A stretch of DNA of 5,606 nt from DATEPR01 sp036503065 (GTDB lineage Bacteria > Actinomycetota > Actinomycetes > Mycobacteriales > Pseudonocardiaceae). Under the pieces are notes generated by a model. The model saw nothing but the letters and a program-made list of their open reading frames with translations. It was not told the origin of the DNA and did no database searches. The stretch spans positions 1-5,606 of the forward strand of contig DASXXM010000675.1 of assembly GCA_036503065.1 (NCBI GenBank), given 5' to 3'. Positions 1 through 5,606 of the stretch are shown here, piece by piece. The position numbers and the translations under genes were made by a program. How positions within the stretch are numbered: the stretch's first letter is position 1; each line of letters begins with the position of its first letter.

Positions 1-1007
1 CCCTCCACAGTGGACGCACCGGCCACGTGCGGCACCACCAAAGTCTCACCCTGGCGTAGTTCCAGCGTGCCGCCGCGCTCGGTGTGCAGGCGGCCGTGCC
101 CGGCCAGCACCACCAGCACCGCGAACGACGCGTCCAGGTCCGCGTGCCCGTGGATCCGCTGCGCGCGGAAGAAACCGTCCGCGCCGGCACCGAACAGGTC
201 GACCACCGGCTCGGCGTGCGCACCGGTGTGCCTGATCAGCGACTCCCAGCGCCCATCGCCCCACCCGTTGCGGTCGACGCAGTCCAGCGCCACGTCGAAG
301 CCGACACCGAGATGCCCGGCCGACTCGTCGGCCAGGAAACCGTCCCACTCCAACGTGACCGACAGGTCGGTCGGCTGTTGCAGTTCGACGATGAACACGC
401 CACTGGCGATCGCGTGCGGCAGCCCGGCCGGGATGAGCACCGTGTCCCCGGGCGCCACCGTGGTCGAGTTCAACGCGCCGAGCAGCGCGTCGTGGTCCTG
501 CGCGCGCACCCAGCCAGCCAGTTCGCCGCCATCGACATCGTCCCGGAAACCGATGTGCACCCTGGGGTCCGCGCCGCTGGTGCCGATCACCACCCAGGCC
601 TCGGTCTTGCCGAAGTGCGAGCCGAAGTGCCGCTGGGCGAAGGAGTTCGACGGGTGGCAGTGCACCGGCAGCCGCTGCCCCGCGTCCAGCAGCTTGACCA
701 GGATCGCCGTGCTGGTGCCGAATCGCGCGACATGGTCGGCGCCCAGCCACTCCTCGGGCTGCGCCACGACCGCGTCACGCAGGAGCCGGCCGTCGGGGAG
801 TGTCGACAGTCCGTCCGTTGCCTGGCCGAACCGGGTCGTGGTGGACGCCACCCAGTCCTCCGGCCCGAACTCCGATGTCGGCGCGACACCGCGCAGCGCC
901 GCAATGGCCGCGCCACCCCGATAGAACTGGTGCGGCTGGTTGGGCGGCAACACCGTCGGTCGCACCCCGTCGAGCACGGGATCGACGGCGGGCGTAGAAG
1001 GGTTCAC
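1..1007 (-). CDS. Type I mannose-6-phosphate isomerase-like cupin protein (3' end cut off by window edge)
   Basis: The minus-strand frame starts at GTG 1007 and stays open to base 1, giving 335 full codons. The product resembles cytoplasmic zinc-dependent type I phosphomannose isomerases, which interconvert mannose 6-phosphate and fructose 6-phosphate. Seen: a family-like N-terminus (FYRGG near 28-32, PEDWVAS near 49-55), a metal-site segment PVHCHP (114-119), GKTEAW (133-138), PAGLPHAI (193-200), ELQQPTD (208-214) and a C-terminal cupin ending in a GETLVVP strand (320-326). Family enzymes are usually about 300-400 residues, so perhaps 15-40 residues are missing. Predicted metal ligands are H116, H118, E136 and H198, with K134 matching the catalytic lysine. 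Oddities: the usual Gln of the Q-x-H pair is His, and the conserved arginine four residues after the Asp of the QxxxD strand is Thr (T218). It may therefore belong to a divergent subfamily with another sugar substrate. The start overlaps the repressor stop (GTGA) and has GGAGA 9 bases upstream, which suggests an operon with translational coupling. Confidence 0.85.
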   Translation of the reverse strand, partial: MNPSTPAVDPVLDGVRPTVLPPNQPHQFYRGGAAIAALRGVAPTSEFGPEDWVASTTTRFGQATDGLSTLPDGRLLRDAVVAQPEEWLGADHVARFGTSTAILVKLLDAGQRLPVHCHPSNSFAQRHFGSHFGKTEAWVVIGTSGADPRVHIGFRDDVDGGELAGWVRAQDHDALLGALNSTTVAPGDTVLIPAGLPHAIASGVFIVELQQPTDLSVTLEWDGFLADESAGHLGVGFDVALDCVDRNGWGDGRWESLIRHTGAHAEPVVDLFGAGADGFFRAQRIHGHADLDASFAVLVVLAGHGRLHTERGGTLELRQGETLVVPHVAGASTVE

Positions 1008-2035
1008 TGGGATTTTTCTCCAGATCCTCGGGCGATCAGGTGCACGGGCAGCGTGACGCGGTGTGGTGGCGAGTTGTCCCCGGCCAGCCGGGCGAACAGC
1101 AGGTCGGCGGCTGCCCGGCCCAGTGCCGTGGTGTCGTGGGCGATCACGCTGATCGGCGGGTTGAGCAGGTCGGCCAGTTCGAAGTCGTCGAAGCCGACCA
1201 GCGCGGGCCGGCGCGCCCGGTTGGCCAGCGCGCGCAGCACCAGCACGGTGATCCGGTTGTTGCCGGTGACCAGCGCGGTGGCCGGGTCGGCGCGTTCCAT
1301 GGTGCGCCGCAACGCATCCAGGATGGTCCGCTCGTCGTGCGGGCCCATCGCAACCAGGTCCTCGTCGAACTTGAGCCCGGCCCGCGCGTAGCCCTCGCGG
1401 AAGCCACGGAGCCGCTCGCTGGCCGTGAAGATCGTTGGCGCGTCACCGAAGAACGCGATCCGCCGGTGGTCGTGCCGGGCCAGGTGGGCCACGGCCTGCA
1501 CGGTGCCGTCCAGGTTGTCCACCAGCACGGTGTCCGCGACGATGTCGCCCGCAGGCCGGTCCAGGAACACCACCGGCAGCCCGGCGTGGATCTCCGGCAC
1601 CAGGTAGCCGTGCCGCAGCCCGGCCGGCACCACCAGCAGCCCGTCCACCCGGCGGGCGCAGAACTCCAGTGCCAGCTCGCGTTCCCGCTCCGGGTCCTCA
1701 TCGGACGATCCGGTCAGCACGTGCCGGTCGTACTGCCGGGCCACCTCCTCGACCGCCCTGGTGAGCATGGAGTAGAAGGGGTTGGCCACGTCCTCCAGCA
1801 GCACGCCGATGGTGCCGGTGGACGACCCGCGCCGCAGGTTGCGGGCGCCGAGGTTGCGCCGGAACCCGAGCTGGTCGATCGCGGCCAGCACTCTGGTCGC
1901 GGTCCCGGGATGCACGCCGGCCTCGCCGTTGACCACTCTGGAAACCGTTTTCAGGCTCACGCCGGCCAGTCGGGCCACGTCGTTCATGGTGGCTCGTTTG
2001 ATTCGGCCGTGGCCCGAGCTGGACAACGTTGTCAT
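1004..2035 (-). CDS. LacI-family transcriptional repressor, likely of mannan/mannoside use
   Basis: This is a 343-residue cytoplasmic DNA-binding regulator of the LacI/GalR type, a usual length for the family. Seen: an N-terminal helix-turn-helix at residues 17-36 (DVARLAGVS, then KTVSRVVN), a hinge helix around 62-70 (LGARNLRRG), and a periplasmic-binding-protein-like effector domain from about 75 (TIGVLLEDVANPFYS, VVFLDRP, HRRIAFFGD, ERLRGFREGY, ALVGFDDFELADLLNPPISV, LGRAAADLLFARL). The frame stays open upstream to an ATG at 2200, but those extra 55 residues do not look like a regulator. I chose ATG 2035 because a promoter-like TTGACA-17-TGCAAT ends just before it, predicting a nearly leaderless message. 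ATG 1987, directly before the helix-turn-helix, is the alternative. The gene diverges from the GH92 gene and overlaps the isomerase-like gene by 4 bases. A palindrome over its own start suggests autoregulation. The effector is inferred to be mannose or a manno-oligosaccharide; the sequence alone does not show it. Confidence 0.93.
   Translation of the reverse strand: MTTLSSSGHGRIKRATMNDVARLAGVSLKTVSRVVNGEAGVHPGTATRVLAAIDQLGFRRNLGARNLRRGSSTGTIGVLLEDVANPFYSMLTRAVEEVARQYDRHVLTGSSDEDPERERELALEFCARRVDGLLVVPAGLRHGYLVPEIHAGLPVVFLDRPAGDIVADTVLVDNLDGTVQAVAHLARHDHRRIAFFGDAPTIFTASERLRGFREGYARAGLKFDEDLVAMGPHDERTILDALRRTMERADPATALVTGNNRITVLVLRALANRARRPALVGFDDFELADLLNPPISVIAHDTTALGRAAADLLFARLAGDNSPPHRVTLPVHLIARGSGEKSQ
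1017..1021 (-). promoter_or_regulatory. Ribosome binding site for the isomerase-like gene
   Basis: GGAGA on the minus strand lies 9 bases upstream of the GTG at 1007, inside the last codons of the repressor gene. It supports the GTG start and the 4-base overlap with the upstream stop. No ATG with better support is visible nearby in that frame. Confidence 0.6.
2022..2033. promoter_or_regulatory. Predicted LacI operator 1 (over the repressor gene start)
   Basis: GACAACGTTGTC is a perfect 12-bp palindrome with a central CG, the common form of LacI/GalR-family operators. It lies at codons 1-5 of the repressor gene if that gene starts at 2035, which is a few bases downstream of the predicted transcription start. 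The same half-sites recur at 2187-2198. It is therefore a candidate autoregulatory site. Binding by this repressor is inferred. Confidence 0.65.
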
Positions 2036-2044
2036 TGACGTGGG

Positions 2045-2073
2045 ATTGCACACCCAGCGTGCCGACTTGTCAA
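2045..2073 (-). promoter_or_regulatory. Predicted promoter of the lacI-type/isomerase operon
   Basis: On the minus strand a perfect -35 hexamer TTGACA (2073-2068) is followed after exactly 17 bases by TGCAAT (2050-2045), which matches four of six bases of TATAAT. Transcription would begin about 2036-2038, only 1-3 bases before the ATG at 2035. This predicts a leaderless or nearly leaderless mRNA and explains why no Shine-Dalgarno sequence is seen upstream of that ATG. Confidence 0.55.
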
Positions 2074-2134
2074 CCTGAGTCAGGACTACCAGTACGAAAG
2101 GGTGTCCAGAAGCGGACAAGCTCGCACTTATGCC

Positions 2135-2163
2135 TTGACGACGGGCCGTCACTCGCCGATTGT
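2135..2163 (+). promoter_or_regulatory. Tentative promoter of the GH92 gene
   Basis: TTGACG (2135-2140) is a five-of-six match to a -35 box. It is followed after 17 bases by GATTGT (2158-2163), a weak -10. Transcription would start near 2170, placing operator 2 at roughly +18 to +29. An alternative pair is TTGTGA (2160-2165) with TAGACA (2185-2190) at 19-base spacing; in that case operator 2 overlaps the -10 and the start site. The sequence does not decide between them. Confidence 0.3.
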
Positions 2164-2186
2164 GACCGCGCACGCACCGTTCGGTA

Positions 2187-2198
2187 GACAAGGTTGTC
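2187..2198. promoter_or_regulatory. Predicted LacI operator 2 (upstream of the GH92 gene)
   Basis: GACAAGGTTGTC has the same GACAA/TTGTC half-sites as the palindrome at 2022-2033, with GG instead of CG at the centre. It ends 44 bases before the GH92 start codon, in the leader or the promoter depending on the true transcription start. Its match to the site at the repressor's own gene makes it the best candidate for substrate-responsive repression of the mannosidase. Confidence 0.6.
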
Positions 2199-2225
2199 AA
2201 CGGGCGACAGCGAGCGGAGCGGGAT

Positions 2226-2237
2226 GGAAGGCGAGGG
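2226..2237 (+). promoter_or_regulatory. Ribosome binding site for the GH92 gene
   Basis: A purine-rich run contains GGAAGG (2226-2231) and GAGGG (2233-2237). The latter ends 5 bases before ATG 2243. It supports this start over the in-frame GTG at 2102 or 2162, which would add residues without signal-peptide character. Confidence 0.6.
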
Positions 2238-2242
2238 TTGAC

Positions 2243-5200
2243 ATGCGGCGAAGGTCGAACTCGTTAGGCAGTGGCCGAGCTACCGGCGGAGTCACTGGCA
2301 GGGGCTTGTTACGCGGCAGCGGTGTCCTGCTCACCGCGCTCGCGTTGGCGGCCGGATCGACGGCGGTCGCCGTCTCGGCGCCACAGGCGAAGACGGCGGT
2401 ACCGGATCTGGCCCAGAACGTGGACACGTTCCTGGGCACCCAGCCCGGCGCGGCGGACCAGGGCACCGGTGGCGGCGCCGGCAACAACTTCCCGGGCGCG
2501 GACGTGCCGTTCGGCATGGTGCAGTGGAGTCCGGACACGGTGGCGACACAGCCCGGCGGCTACTCCTACCAGGACAACCGGATCATGGGCTTCAGCATGA
2601 CCCACCTGTCCGGCGCGGGCTGCTTCACCTACCAGGACATTCCCTTCATGCCGGTGGTCGGCCAGGTCACCGACTCCCCGGCGACCGACCCGATGCGCTA
2701 CGTCTCGACGTTCTCGCACGCCAACGAAACGGCCGGCCCCGGCTACTACGGCGTGACGCTGGACAGCGGCGCCAAGGTCGAGCTGACCACGACGCAGCGC
2801 ACCGGCTCCGGCCGGTTCACCTACCCGGCCGGCCAGCCGGCCACGTTGCTGGTAAACGCGTCCGGATCGATCAGCGGCACCACCGACTCGAACGTGACCA
2901 TCGGCAAGAACTCCATCAGCGGCTGGGCCGACAGCGGCATGTTCTGCGGCGCCGGTGACCACTACCGGGTGTACTTCGACGCCGTGTTCGACCAGAACTT
3001 CGCGTCCGTCGGCACCTGGCACAACGGCGCGGTGACCCCGAACAACACCACCCAGAACGGTGGCCGGTCGGCAAGTCCCGCCGTGGCCAGGGCGAACGCG
3101 GCGCAGGCCAGGGCGACGGTGGGCGGCAAGGCCACCCCGAACGCCACCGTGGTGCCGAACGTGACCGTGTCCGGTCCGGGCAGCGGTGCCTTCGTCACGT
3201 TCAACAGCACCACGAACCCGGTCGTCAACGTCCGTGTCGGCCTGTCCTTCACGTCGGCGGCCGGCGCGAAGAGCAACCGGACCACGGAGAACGGCAGCAG
3301 GACGTTCGACCAGGTCGCGGCGGCGGCCCGGTCGGCGTGGAACACCAGGCTGAACGAGGTCCAGGTGACCGGCGGCTCGACCGACCAGGTCAAGACCTTC
3401 TACAGCAGCCTGTACCACGCGCTGTTGCAGCCCAACGTGTTCTCCGACGACAACGGCCAGTACGCCGGCTTCGACGGCCAGGTGCACACGGTGGCCAAGG
3501 GCCACGCGATCTACACGAACCTCTCCGGTTGGGACATCTACCGTTCGGAGAGCCAACTGTTGGCCGTGCTCGCGCCGGCCGAGATGTCCGACATCGCCAA
3601 CTCGATGATCCAGTTCGCCCAGCAGGGCGGCGCATGGGACCGCTGGACGGTGGCCAACGACTTCACCGGCGTGATGAACGGCGATCCGTACCACATCATC
3701 GTGGCCAACGCGTATGCCTTCGGCGCCAAGAACTTCGACGCCAAGACCGCGGAACTGCTGATGCTCAAGGGCGCCACCCAGGCGACCGACGGCAGCACCG
3801 GCTACGTGGAACGGCCGGGCCTGGCCAACTACGAGAAACTGGGCTACGTCCCCGGCGCGGCCGCCGACACCCTGGAGTACACCACCGCCGACTTCGCCAT
3901 CGCCCAACTGGCGCAGCGGCTCGGCGACTCGGCCACGTTCAACGAGATGATGCAGCGGGCGCAGAACTGGCAGAACCTCTACAACCCGGCCACCGCGTAC
4001 CTCCAGCCGCGCAACTCGGACGGGTCGTTCAACGCGGGCTTCGACCCGGCCAGCCCCAACGGTTTCGTCGAGGGCAACGGTGCCCAGTACGTGTGGATGG
4101 TGCCCTACGACCCGGCTGGCCTGTTCACCGCGCTGGGCGGCAACCAGGCGGTCAACCAGCGCCTGGACACCTTCTTCACCAAGCTGAACGTGGGCACGCA
4201 GCAGCCGTTCGCGTTCCTGTCCAACGAGCCGACGCTGGAAACCCCGTGGCTCTACAACTACGCGGGCGCGCCGTACAAGACGCAGGCCGTCGTGCGCCGG
4301 GCGGAGAGCCAGTTGTTCAACTCCAGCCCGTCCGGCCTGACCGGCAACGACGACCTCGGCGAGATGGCCTCGTGGTACGTGTGGTCGGCGATGGGCCTCT
4401 ACCCGGAGATCCCGGGCCGGGCCGAACTGCTGGTGGGCAGCCCGCTGTTCACCCAGGTCAGGATCGCCACGCCGGACGGCCGCAAGTTCACGATCAACGC
4501 GCCCGGCTCGTCGGCCACCACCCAGTACGTGACAGGCCTGAAGGTCAACGGCGCCACCAGCACCAGGGCGTGGCTGCCGGAGTCCTTCGCGCAGCAGGGC
4601 GGCACGCTGGACCTCACGCTGTCCGCCACGCCGGACACCACGTGGGGCGCGGCAGCGGCCGACCAGCCGCCGTCGTTCCGGCAGGGTGAGCAGACCGCGG
4701 TCCCGTTCGTGAACCCGTCCCGACTGGTGATCGCCCCCGGCGGCACCGACCACGCCGCCATCGGCGCGCAGGACCTGTCCGGCAAGGGCGTCAGCGTGGC
4801 CTGGACGGCGACCCCGCCCGCCGGGATCACACTGTCCGCGTCGTCCGGCACGGTCGCCGTGCCCGGCGGCCAGAAGATGGGCACCGACGTTCAGGTGTCG
4901 GTCGCGCCGGGCACCGCGTTCGGGACGTACCACATCCCGGTCGCGGTGAGCGGCCCGAGCGGTGCGCTGTCGGCCAGTTCGCTGACCGTGCTGGTCGCCA
5001 TTCCGGGCAGCATCGAGGCGGCCTACGACAACGTCGGCATCTCGCCGGACAACAACACGTCCGTGGCCAACTTCGACGGTGACGGCTTCGCCTACTCGGC
5101 CAACGGGCTGGCCGCGGCCGGTGTCACCCCGGGCAGCACGCTGACCGCGAACGGCGTCGGCATGACCTTCCCTGGCTCGTCCGTCGGCGACCCGGACAAC

Positions 5201-5584
5201 GTCCAGGCGCTGGGACAGACGGTGAACCTGCCGAACGCGTCGTCCACCGCGACCAAGCTGGAACTGGTGGGCAGCGCGACCAACGGCAACACGGCCGGCA
5301 CATTGACCATCACCTACACCGACGGCACCACCCAGTCCGCGACCATCGGCTTCTCGGACTGGACCCTCGGCGGTGGCGGCGGTTCGCTGGCGTTCGGCAA
5401 CCAGCTCATGGTGAGCACCCCCTACCGGAACATGACATCGGGAGGTAGCCAGCAGATCGGCACCGATCTGTTCGCCACCACGCCGATCGCCCTCACGGCC
5501 GGCAAGACCGTGCAGAGCGTGACCCTGCCGGCCAGCACCAGCGGCGGCGGCATGATCCACGTGTTCGCACTCGGCGTCGGCTGA
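2243..5584 (+). CDS. Secreted GH92 family exo-alpha-mannosidase with C-terminal accessory domains
   Basis: A 1113-residue exported glycoside hydrolase. GH92 enzymes are calcium-dependent, inverting exo-alpha-mannosidases that remove terminal mannose from mannans and N-glycans. Seen: an Arg-rich n-region, a hydrophobic core (27-44) and a probable signal-peptidase site near VSA-PQ (46/47). A GH92 N-terminal beta-sandwich spans about 57-345 (VDTFLGTQ, NNFPGADVPFGM, GFSMTHLSGAGC). The catalytic (alpha/alpha)6 domain spans about 355-805 and carries GGAWDRW (462-468), DPYHI (481-485), VEGNGAQYVW (609-618), PWLYNYAG (668-675) and GNDDLGEMASWY (701-712). E610 is the likely general acid, and D703/D704 lie in the region of the catalytic base. 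An Ig-like segment follows (about 825-918), then a Gly/Thr/Ser-rich beta domain (920-1113) of the kind seen on actinobacterial polysaccharide enzymes. C127 and C235 are the only cysteines and may form a disulfide. Codons 8 and 23 are TTA. An Ala-rich insert sits near 275-300. Exact linkage specificity is uncertain. The start is supported by the signal peptide and GAGGG 5 bases upstream. Confidence 0.95.
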   Translation: MRRRSNSLGSGRATGGVTGRGLLRGSGVLLTALALAAGSTAVAVSAPQAKTAVPDLAQNVDTFLGTQPGAADQGTGGGAGNNFPGADVPFGMVQWSPDTVATQPGGYSYQDNRIMGFSMTHLSGAGCFTYQDIPFMPVVGQVTDSPATDPMRYVSTFSHANETAGPGYYGVTLDSGAKVELTTTQRTGSGRFTYPAGQPATLLVNASGSISGTTDSNVTIGKNSISGWADSGMFCGAGDHYRVYFDAVFDQNFASVGTWHNGAVTPNNTTQNGGRSASPAVARANAAQARATVGGKATPNATVVPNVTVSGPGSGAFVTFNSTTNPVVNVRVGLSFTSAAGAKSNRTTENGSRTFDQVAAAARSAWNTRLNEVQVTGGSTDQVKTFYSSLYHALLQPNVFSDDNGQYAGFDGQVHTVAKGHAIYTNLSGWDIYRSESQLLAVLAPAEMSDIANSMIQFAQQGGAWDRWTVANDFTGVMNGDPYHIIVANAYAFGAKNFDAKTAELLMLKGATQATDGSTGYVERPGLANYEKLGYVPGAAADTLEYTTADFAIAQLAQRLGDSATFNEMMQRAQNWQNLYNPATAYLQPRNSDGSFNAGFDPASPNGFVEGNGAQYVWMVPYDPAGLFTALGGNQAVNQRLDTFFTKLNVGTQQPFAFLSNEPTLETPWLYNYAGAPYKTQAVVRRAESQLFNSSPSGLTGNDDLGEMASWYVWSAMGLYPEIPGRAELLVGSPLFTQVRIATPDGRKFTINAPGSSATTQYVTGLKVNGATSTRAWLPESFAQQGGTLDLTLSATPDTTWGAAAADQPPSFRQGEQTAVPFVNPSRLVIAPGGTDHAAIGAQDLSGKGVSVAWTATPPAGITLSASSGTVAVPGGQKMGTDVQVSVAPGTAFGTYHIPVAVSGPSGALSASSLTVLVAIPGSIEAAYDNVGISPDNNTSVANFDGDGFAYSANGLAAAGVTPGSTLTANGVGMTFPGSSVGDPDNVQALGQTVNLPNASSTATKLELVGSATNGNTAGTLTITYTDGTTQSATIGFSDWTLGGGGGSLAFGNQLMVSTPYRNMTSGGSQQIGTDLFATTPIALTAGKTVQSVTLPASTSGGGMIHVFALGVG

Positions 5585-5594
5585 CGTCGACGGT

Positions 5595-5604
5595 CCGGGC
5601 CCGG
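5595..5604. repeat. Short GC palindrome after the GH92 stop
   Basis: CCGGGCCCGG begins 10 bases after the TGA and is perfectly self-complementary. It could be the beginning of a terminator stem, but it has no loop of its own and the window ends two bases later, so a terminator cannot be called. Confidence 0.25.
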
Positions 5605-5606
5605 CT

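Larger units (their letters stand above)
2036..2242. other. Divergent intergenic control region
   Basis: These 207 bases separate the two start codons and are less G+C-rich than the flanking genes. They hold the repressor promoter, the tentative GH92 promoter and operator 2. Single GACAA/TTGTC half-sites occur at 2067-2071 and 2115-2119. Two further inverted repeats are visible: CCTGAGTCAGG (2074-2084), just upstream of the repressor -35 box, and the imperfect TGACG/CCGTCA pair at 2136-2151 overlapping the tentative GH92 -35 box. I see no small gene or RNA gene here. Confidence 0.7.

Noticed and set aside
1941..1952. GAAACCGTTTTC, a near-palindrome resembling a cre/LacI-type operator
   Set aside because: It encodes the K-T-V-S part of the regulator's own helix-turn-helix. 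The codons for this conserved motif naturally generate the pattern, and its half-sites do not match the GACAA sites.
84..2038. Plus-strand open frames of 435 and 332 residues opposite the isomerase-like and repressor genes
   Set aside because: Both lie antisense to well-recognised genes, have biased composition and lack family motifs or credible ribosome binding sites.
2036..2200. In-frame N-terminal extension of the repressor to the ATG at 2200
   Set aside because: The extra 55 residues show no regulator motif, cover the predicted promoter, and would make the protein longer than the family norm.
2102..2242. In-frame N-terminal extension of the GH92 protein from GTG 2102
   Set aside because: It would put 47 non-hydrophobic residues before the signal peptide and lacks a good ribosome binding site, while ATG 2243 has GAGGG at 5 bases.
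2309..5560. A 1083-residue open frame on the minus strand covering most of the GH92 gene
   Set aside because: It is low-complexity, rich in Arg, Gly, Val and His, and has no recognisable domain. It mirrors the GC-rich third positions of the clearly real GH92 gene, so it is a compositional shadow.
5585..5606. Possible transcription terminator after the GH92 gene
   Set aside because: Only 22 bases are available; the CCGGGCCCGG palindrome has no loop and no following T tract can be seen.

Overview
The window is about two thirds G+C or more, with strong G/C preference at third codon positions. It encodes a LacI-type regulator and a secreted, multidomain GH92 mannosidase. This fits a high-G+C, soil-type actinobacterium. 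The genus cannot be fixed: frequent AGG arginine codons and the general style fit Pseudonocardiales or Streptomyces-like lineages, but that is only an impression.

The layout is a small divergent sugar-utilisation locus. On the minus strand, a LacI-family repressor gene (start near 2035, stop at 1004) is followed with a 4-base GTGA overlap by a gene for a type I mannose-6-phosphate-isomerase-like cupin protein. The second gene runs off the left edge (1007 to beyond 1) and is almost complete. On the plus strand, one long gene (2243-5584) encodes a 1113-residue exported GH92 exo-alpha-mannosidase with extra C-terminal beta-sandwich domains. The 207 bases between the divergent starts (2036-2242) carry the control region. 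Only 22 bases follow the GH92 stop.

The likely logic is that the secreted GH92 enzyme trims mannose from extracellular alpha-mannan or glycoprotein glycans. An uptake system, not in the window, imports the sugar, and the cupin protein acts on the resulting sugar or sugar phosphate. The LacI protein probably represses both directions. A perfect 12-bp palindrome (GACAACGTTGTC, 2022-2033) lies over the start of its own gene, and a second site with identical half-sites (GACAAGGTTGTC, 2187-2198) lies upstream of the GH92 gene.

I found no mobile element, CRISPR array, RNA gene or clearly new system. The points that merit a second look are the paired operators, a predicted leaderless promoter for the repressor, the isomerase homologue's changed metal-ligand and catalytic-arginine positions, two TTA codons in the GH92 signal-peptide region, and a non-canonical substrate-pocket motif in the GH92 enzyme.
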